Source: Halieaceae bacterium (GTDB lineage Bacteria > Pseudomonadota > Gammaproteobacteria > Pseudomonadales > Halieaceae). From it: DNA of 13,311 nucleotides. The DNA lies in NCBI GenBank assembly GCA_902518075.1, contig CABYEX010000035.1, positions 1-13,311 on the forward strand. The letters run 5' to 3'. The notes below the pieces were generated by a model, which was given only the letters and a program-made list of their open reading frames with translations, made no database searches and was not told the DNA's origin. Below, one piece after another: positions 7,922 to 13,311 of this stretch; the first letter of the stretch is position 1; each line of letters opens with the position of its first letter. Made by a program: the position numbers and the translations under genes.

Positions 7922-8667
7922 AGCAACTCGGCCACTGTGACAGCGAGCGGGGTGCCGAGCCTTTGCTCTAACGGCAGCGGATTATCTGAAACAAGGCAAA
8001 GCGGGTTGGCTAAAATATCTTGCATAGGAGGCTTTATAGCGTCCCGCAGGTGATTTTCAAAGTCTTGACGCGGCATTGTTTGTGCGCCGAGTGACACGAG
8101 GTGATCGTTATGAACCTGGCAGTCTATGAGGTCGATGCCGTGATCTCGGCAGGCCTTGGATAACGCCAAAAAGGCCATCTTTGAGGCATTGGACTGCAAA
8201 GAGAACATAGACTCCCCAAAAAACATATTGCCCAGCAAAATGCCGTACAAGCCCCCAATGAGTGTGTCCGCTTCATAGACCTCTACCGAGTGTGCGACAC
8301 CGAGATCATGAAGAGCGCAGTAGGCGGCGTGCATGTCTGGCGTGATCCACGTGCCAGCCTCGGGCTGATTGCGATCAGAGTGGGCGCAGTGACTCACGAC
8401 GACCGCGAAGGCGGCGTCGTATTGCAGTCGCCAGCCGCACTGGCGGATCGCCTTTTTCAGCGACCGGCTGATGTGTATTTCTTCAGATCGTAGCGTCAGC
8501 CGGGGATCAGGAGACCACCACAGAATCTCCTGGTCGGACTCGAACCAGGGAAAGATGCCTTGGGCATACGCGCACAGAAGGGTGCTGGGTTCGAGGTCTC
8601 CGCCGACAGCCAACAAGCCGTTTGGTTCATCCAGCGCCTGAGAGGTCGGCGGAAAGGGGTTATGCAA
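7918..8667 (-). CDS. aat: Leucyl/phenylalanyl-tRNA--protein transferase
   Basis: A 249-residue enzyme that adds Leu or Phe from aminoacyl-tRNA to N-terminal Lys or Arg, making ClpS substrates. Signatures: FPP (5-7), EPNGLLAVGGDL (14-25), GIFPWF (37-42), LWWSPDPR (49-56), FFGESMFS (149-156), and LIDCQVHNDHLVSLGA with Asp182 and Gln184, matching the E. coli catalytic Asp186 and Gln188. The start is TTG at 8667-8665: no ATG or GTG precedes FPP in this frame before an in-frame stop at 8682-8680, although a CTG at 8673 is possible. A GGG lies about 7 nt before the TTG, inside the end of trxB, whose stop is 2 nt upstream. Translation therefore probably depends on ribosomes leaving trxB. It overlaps bpt by 4 nt downstream. 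Confidence 0.96.
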   Translation of the reverse strand: MHNPFPPTSQALDEPNGLLAVGGDLEPSTLLCAYAQGIFPWFESDQEILWWSPDPRLTLRSEEIHISRSLKKAIRQCGWRLQYDAAFAVVVSHCAHSDRNQPEAGTWITPDMHAAYCALHDLGVAHSVEVYEADTLIGGLYGILLGNMFFGESMFSLQSNASKMAFLALSKACRDHGIDLIDCQVHNDHLVSLGAQTMPRQDFENHLRDAIKPPMQDILANPLCLVSDNPLPLEQRLGTPLAVTVAELL

Positions 8668-8669
8668 TG

Positions 8670-9662
<993 letters not shown>

Positions 9663-9776
9663 TCAAGTGCCTGCGTGTCTAGGTTAGCGCAGGTCCTCGC
9701 AAGAGACCAGTGAGACCGATGCCGAGTCGATCTGATCCTTGCCGAACCTAGGGATAAGCACCTGAATTGTGGCGCT

Positions 9777-9782
9777 TATATT
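9777..9782 (+). promoter_or_regulatory. Possible -10 box for ftsK in the trxB-ftsK divergent region
   Basis: TATATT (5 of 6 to consensus) lies 33 nt before the first ftsK start. The matching -35 position reads TAAGCA, which is poor. The 186-base region 9630-9815 must contain divergent promoters for trxB and ftsK; otherwise I see no clear operator, LexA-type box or hairpin in it. Confidence 0.25.
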
Positions 9783-9815
9783 GGGCTATGCCGCGGAGGG
9801 TGCTGTGCTAGCATT

Positions 9816-12188
9816 GTGTTTTCCAGCGGTGGTTGCGGGATCGTGGCGGGCAAAGGCAAAACGGCAACGGCGAAGTTAGCGGAAGAGGGGCAGGTGTTCG
9901 GCCAGCGCAGGCTGCGGAACCTTCTCTTCATAGGTGTCGGGTCCGCCTGCGTTTTTGTACTTATGGCGCTGCTAACTTACAGCTACAGCGACCCTGGCTG
10001 GTCTGCCAGCGGGACCGGAGGCGCGGTCAACAATCTTGGCGGCATCACCGGCGCTTACCTAGCAGATATTTTTTTCTCGCTGATTGGTTCTGCTGCCTAT
10101 CTGGTGCCTGTTTTGCTGGCCTACCGGGCAGTTTTGTTGCTGCTTGCGGGTGATGATCACCAGCCAGTTGACTGGCAGTTGTTGGGGTTTCGTGCCCTGG
10201 GATTGTTGCTGCTGGTTGTGGCGGCTACGGCCCTGCGAGCGCTCAATGATGCCGGAGATTCGGGGTTGCCTCAGGGCGCTGGCGGTATTCTCGGTGCCGC
10301 AATCGGAGCGGGTTTCGATCAAGCGTTCAACCCGGTTGGCGCCCGTGTGGTGCTGGTGACGCTTTTCCTGCTGGGGCTCACGGTGTTTGCGGATATTAGC
10401 TGGCTCCGGGTCATAGATTGGTTGGGGCGTCAGGTGATCGATGGGTCTCGCTATGCCTACCGGGAGAGCCTATCCTCGCTCGATCGCATGCGCGATCGAC
10501 GGGCGCGGGAGAAGCTGTTCGAGGAGCGCAAAGTCCAGATAGAGCAGCACGTTGCCAAAGAGAAAAAGCGCGCGCCACCCAAAATCAAGCCTCCTAAAGA
10601 GACGCCGGCACCAAGCGCGAAAGTTGAGCGCGAGAAGCAAAAGCCGCTGTTTGACATCCCCCTCTCGGGCGAAGTACCCCCGCTGGACCTGCTCGATGCC
10701 CCCTCAGACGGGGGTCAACGGGGCTATTCCGCGGATGAGCTTGAGTCGCTTTCGCGGCTGCTGGAACTCAAATTGAAAGATTTCGGGGTGGTGGCTGAGG
10801 TGGTCGCGGTGTATCCGGGACCCGTGGTCACAAGATTCGAGATACAGCCCGCTGCTGGCGTAAAAGTTTCACGAATATCCAATTTAGCCAAAGACCTAGC
10901 TCGTTCTCTTGCAGTGATTTCCGTCAGAGTGGTGGAGGTGATCCCAGGTAAAAGCGTGGTTGGCATCGAGATTCCCAATGCTGACCGGCAAACTGTGAAT
11001 TTCAAGGATGTGCTGGCTTCCTCTACTTTTGAAGAGTCAAAGTCGACACTCACACTGGCGCTAGGACACGATATCGCGGGCGCACCAGTCGTGGCAGACC
11101 TGGGGAAAATGCCCCATGTGTTGGTGGCGGGCACCACAGGGTCGGGTAAATCCGTTGGCGTGAACTGCATGTTGGTCAGCTTGCTTTACAAGGCAACCCC
11201 CGCTGACGTTCGGCTGATTCTTGTGGATCCAAAGATGCTGGAGCTGTCTGTTTATGACGGTATTCCGCACCTGTTGACACCGGTGATCACGGATATGAAG
11301 GACGCCGCGAATGGTCTGCGGTGGTGTGTGGCCGAAATGGAGCGGCGCTACAAGCTGATGTCGCTTCTGGGTGTGCGCAATCTGCAGGGTTACAACCGCA
11401 AGGTACGCAACGCCGAGAAAGAGGGAACGCCGCTTCTTGACCCCATGTGGAAGCCTGAGCCGGTGCTCGAACTGACTGAAGAAGAGCAGGAACACCCGAC
11501 ACTTGAGAAGTTGCCGACCATAGTCGTGGTGATTGATGAATTTGCCGACATGATGATGATTGTCGGCAAGAAGGTGGAGGAGCTGATTGCGCGCATCGCC
11601 CAGAAGGCGCGAGCCGCGGGGATTCACCTTGTATTGGCTACCCAGCGGCCATCGGTCGATGTCATTACCGGACTGATTAAGGCCAATATTCCCTCCAGGA
11701 TTGCCTTTTCTGTGAGCTCCCGTGTGGATTCCCGAACGATTCTGGATCAAGGCGGCGCTGAACAGCTGCTCGGCTACGGTGACATGTTGTACTTGCCGGC
11801 AGGGTCCAGTGTGCCGGTGCGCGTGCATGGCGCGTTTTGCTCTGATGACGAGGTGCATCGGGTGGTCGCGGATTGGAGGCGACGCGGTGATCCCCAGTAT
11901 CTGGAAGGGCTGCTGGATGAGGGAGGTCAGACTCCGGTCACGGCTCATGAGATTCAGTCGGCGGCTTCTTATGATGACGATGGCGAGGCCGATGCGCTTT
12001 ATGACGAGGCAGTGGATTACGTGTGTCGCAGCCGTCGCGCTTCGATTTCTTCCGTGCAACGTAAGTTGCGAATCGGTTACAACCGCGCTGCGAGGCTGAT
12101 TGAGACCATGGAGGCCGCTGGGGTAGTCTCTGAAATGAGAACCAATGGTCAGCGCGAAGTGCTGGCGCCGACACCCTCGGAGGAATAA
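9816..12188 (+). CDS. ftsK: DNA translocase FtsK
   Basis: A 790-residue septal DNA pump that aligns the chromosome ends and activates XerCD at dif during division. The N-terminal membrane domain has hydrophobic helices at about 35-55, 84-110, 122-142 and 174-194. A short charged linker (about 205-305, rich in Lys, Arg and Pro) replaces the roughly 600-residue linker of E. coli, as in pseudomonads. The alpha/beta motor carries Walker A GTTGSGKS (439-446), [10 protein letters not shown], and Walker [12 protein letters not shown] with Asp574, then [13 protein letters not shown]. The C-terminal gamma winged helix (about 725-785, [20 protein letters not shown]) reads KOPS sites and touches XerD. 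The start is uncertain: GTG 9816 has GGAGGG but 15 nt away, while GTG 9843 has GGTGG 10 nt away. Both leave the first helix intact. Confidence 0.97.
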   Translation: MFSSGGCGIVAGKGKTATAKLAEEGQVFGQRRLRNLLFIGVGSACVFVLMALLTYSYSDPGWSASGTGGAVNNLGGITGAYLADIFFSLIGSAAYLVPVLLAYRAVLLLLAGDDHQPVDWQLLGFRALGLLLLVVAATALRALNDAGDSGLPQGAGGILGAAIGAGFDQAFNPVGARVVLVTLFLLGLTVFADISWLRVIDWLGRQVIDGSRYAYRESLSSLDRMRDRRAREKLFEERKVQIEQHVAKEKKRAPPKIKPPKETPAPSAKVEREKQKPLFDIPLSGEVPPLDLLDAPSDGGQRGYSADELESLSRLLELKLKDFGVVAEVVAVYPGPVVTRFEIQPAAGVKVSRISNLAKDLARSLAVISVRVVEVIPGKSVVGIEIPNADRQTVNFKDVLASSTFEESKSTLTLALGHDIAGAPVVADLGKMPHVLVAGTTGSGKSVGVNCMLVSLLYKATPADVRLILVDPKMLELSVYDGIPHLLTPVITDMKDAANGLRWCVAEMERRYKLMSLLGVRNLQGYNRKVRNAEKEGTPLLDPMWKPEPVLELTEEEQEHPTLEKLPTIVVVIDEFADMMMIVGKKVEELIARIAQKARAAGIHLVLATQRPSVDVITGLIKANIPSRIAFSVSSRVDSRTILDQGGAEQLLGYGDMLYLPAGSSVPVRVHGAFCSDDEVHRVVADWRRRGDPQYLEGLLDEGGQTPVTAHEIQSAASYDDDGEADALYDEAVDYVCRSRRASISSVQRKLRIGYNRAARLIETMEAAGVVSEMRTNGQREVLAPTPSEE

Positions 12189-12755
12189 GTGCGCTGGCGG
12201 GTTATTCTGACCTGTTATCTCATGCTGCTCTCTGCCGCGCTCAGAGCCGATGTGCTGGAGACGCTGGCAGCGCGCGAGGGGATGGCCGGCCAGTTTACGC
12301 AGGAGATCATCAGCCCTGGGGGCGAGGTACTGGAGCGAAGCTATGGAAACTTTTCGCTGCTGCGTCCTCATTTCTTTCGGTGGGAGATTCTGACTCCCGA
12401 TAGCCAGCTACTGTTGGCTAATAGCGATCAACTGATCCAGATTGACTGGGATCTTGAAGTCGTTGTCGAGCGACCGGTTGCCGAGACGGCGAGCGGTCCT
12501 CTTCAGTGGCTATTAGCGTCGAGAGCCACACTGGATTCCGCGTTTGATATTTCCCTGACTGGCGATGCCGCGGTGCTCATTCCTATGGACTTGCAATCTC
12601 CGTATCAGCGTCTCGAAATCGCGCAGATGGCCGAGACTGTGTGGAAGCTTGTTGCTGAAGACCGGGGAGGGCAAGTGTTGCGAGTTGAGCTTCGTGAGTA
12701 CATCGACCGCCCGCCTCAAATTGCGGATTTTGTCGCGCCTGTCACGCCATTCTGA
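12189..12755 (+). CDS. lolA: Outer-membrane lipoprotein carrier protein LolA
   Basis: A 188-residue precursor. Residues 1-20 form a Sec signal peptide (RWR, hydrophobic VILTCYLMLLSAALRA, probable cleavage ALRA|DV), leaving about 168 residues in the periplasm. LolA takes lipoproteins from LolCDE and delivers them to LolB. The body shows the family pattern: FTQEIISPGGEVLERSYGNF (37-56), RPHFFRWE (59-66), LLLANSDQLIQID, and LRVELREYIDRPPQIADF near the end. The start is GTG directly after the ftsK stop codon, with a strong GGAGGA 4 nt upstream inside the ftsK end, so translation is probably coupled. The sequence is divergent, as usual for LolA, but the signal peptide and the ftsK-lolA-rarA context make it secure. 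Confidence 0.95.
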   Translation: MRWRVILTCYLMLLSAALRADVLETLAAREGMAGQFTQEIISPGGEVLERSYGNFSLLRPHFFRWEILTPDSQLLLANSDQLIQIDWDLEVVVERPVAETASGPLQWLLASRATLDSAFDISLTGDAAVLIPMDLQSPYQRLEIAQMAETVWKLVAEDRGGQVLRVELREYIDRPPQIADFVAPVTPF

Positions 12756-12770
12756 ATACCGGAGCGGAGC

Positions 12771-13311
12771 ATGAATGTGGAGCCCGATCTGTTCGCTGCA
12801 AATTCTCATAACCTCGAGCCACTTGCGGCCCGGATGCGACCCCAGTCACTCGACGAGGTTGTCGGACAAACCCATTTGTTGGGCGAGGGCCAGCCGCTAA
12901 GGCGAGCCATCGAATCGAACATGATGCATTCGTTCATCCTTTGGGGGCCGCCGGGGGTTGGCAAAACCACCTTGGCGCGATTGGTGTCCGTTTATAGCGA
13001 TGCTTTGTTCCTGCAGTTATCGGCGGTTTTTTCCGGGGTGAAAGACATCCGATCGGCGATTGATCAGGCGCGGGAGGCGGCTGCTCGAGGCCGGCGCACG
13101 GTGCTTTTCGTTGATGAGGTGCATCGATTTAATAAAAGCCAGCAGGACGCTTTTTTGCCTCACATCGAGAACGGCACCGTCTGCTTCATCGGCGCGACGA
13201 CGGAAAACCCTTCTTTCGAAGTCAACACGGCGTTATTGTCACGGTTGCGGGTCTATCGGCTGAAATCGGTTTCACGGACGGTGATGGCCGGACTGGTGCG
13301 CCGCACTATCG
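12771..13311 (+). CDS. rarA: Replication-associated recombination protein A, N-terminal part (runs off the right edge)
   Basis: The first 180 codons of a AAA+ ATPase of the RarA/MgsA/WRNIP1 family, which acts at stalled replication forks and binds SSB. It begins [12 protein letters not shown], then [22 protein letters not shown] (18-39), Walker [10 protein letters not shown] (59-67), Walker [15 protein letters not shown] with Asp115 and Glu116, and sensor 1 [13 protein letters not shown], where Asn is the sensor residue. The AAA+ core is typical; the lid and the helical tetramerisation domain lie beyond the window. Start ATG 12771 has GGAG 6 nt upstream, and the gap from lolA is 15 nt, so it is probably in the ftsK-lolA-rarA transcript. 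Confidence 0.96.
   Translation, partial: MNVEPDLFAANSHNLEPLAARMRPQSLDEVVGQTHLLGEGQPLRRAIESNMMHSFILWGPPGVGKTTLARLVSVYSDALFLQLSAVFSGVKDIRSAIDQAREAAARGRRTVLFVDEVHRFNKSQQDAFLPHIENGTVCFIGATTENPSFEVNTALLSRLRVYRLKSVSRTVMAGLVRRTI

Noticed and set aside
10480..10498. Near-palindrome CGATCGCATGCGCGATCG inside ftsK.
   Set aside because: It encodes Asp-Arg-Met-Arg-Asp-Arg in the charged linker; a single occurrence with no repeats elsewhere, so coding composition is the simplest explanation.
11061..12371. A 436-codon open frame on the minus strand, opposite ftsK and lolA.
   Set aside because: It is antisense to the conserved motor domain, is rich in His, Arg and Gln as codon-shadow products are, shows no recognisable motif, and runs across the ftsK-lolA junction. 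The ftsK frame explains the sequence fully.

Overview
The window is a stretch of conserved housekeeping chromosome from a gammaproteobacterium. The gene order is purB-hflD-mnmA / rluE / icd / clpS-clpA / infA / bpt-aat-trxB / ftsK-lolA-rarA. From memory it resembles the Pseudomonas-type arrangement more than the enterobacterial one: bpt sits beside aat, FtsK is short, and there is no cydDC or lrp between aat/trxB and ftsK. The DNA is moderately GC-rich. A marine gammaproteobacterium, for example of the OM60/Halieaceae type, would fit, but this placement is inference and was not tested. I see no insertion sequence, prophage, CRISPR array, rRNA or tRNA, and no gene-free gap over about 200 bases.

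Left part (1-2570, minus strand): the 5' end of purB (purine synthesis), hflD and mnmA (tRNA U34 2-thiolation; mnmA and hflD overlap by 4 nt), and rluE (23S rRNA pseudouridine synthase). A 140-base divergent region with a likely extended -10 promoter separates rluE from icd, the NADP isocitrate dehydrogenase of the TCA cycle, which ends in a clear intrinsic terminator (3984-4006).

Middle part (4128-9629): clpS and clpA (plus strand) encode the N-degron adaptor and the unfoldase that works with ClpP. They converge on infA (translation initiation factor IF-1). Upstream of infA on the minus strand, trxB-aat-bpt are packed with a 2-nt gap and a 4-nt overlap. Aat and Bpt attach Leu/Phe to protein N termini, and ClpS recognises those residues, so writers, reader and unfoldase of the bacterial N-degron pathway lie within about 4.5 kb. 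The peptidase ClpP is not in the window.

Right part (9816-13311, plus strand): ftsK (chromosome translocase and division protein), lolA (periplasmic lipoprotein carrier) and the 5' part of rarA (replication-associated AAA+ ATPase) follow with gaps of 0 and 15 nt and look co-transcribed.

I looked for an undescribed system and do not find one; every sizeable coding region belongs to a well-known family. The points worth a second look are small: non-ATG starts, a possible near-leaderless clpS start, a hairpin before mnmA, a U-rich icd leader, the cysteine set in Bpt, and a one-sided orientation of FtsK-type KOPS motifs.
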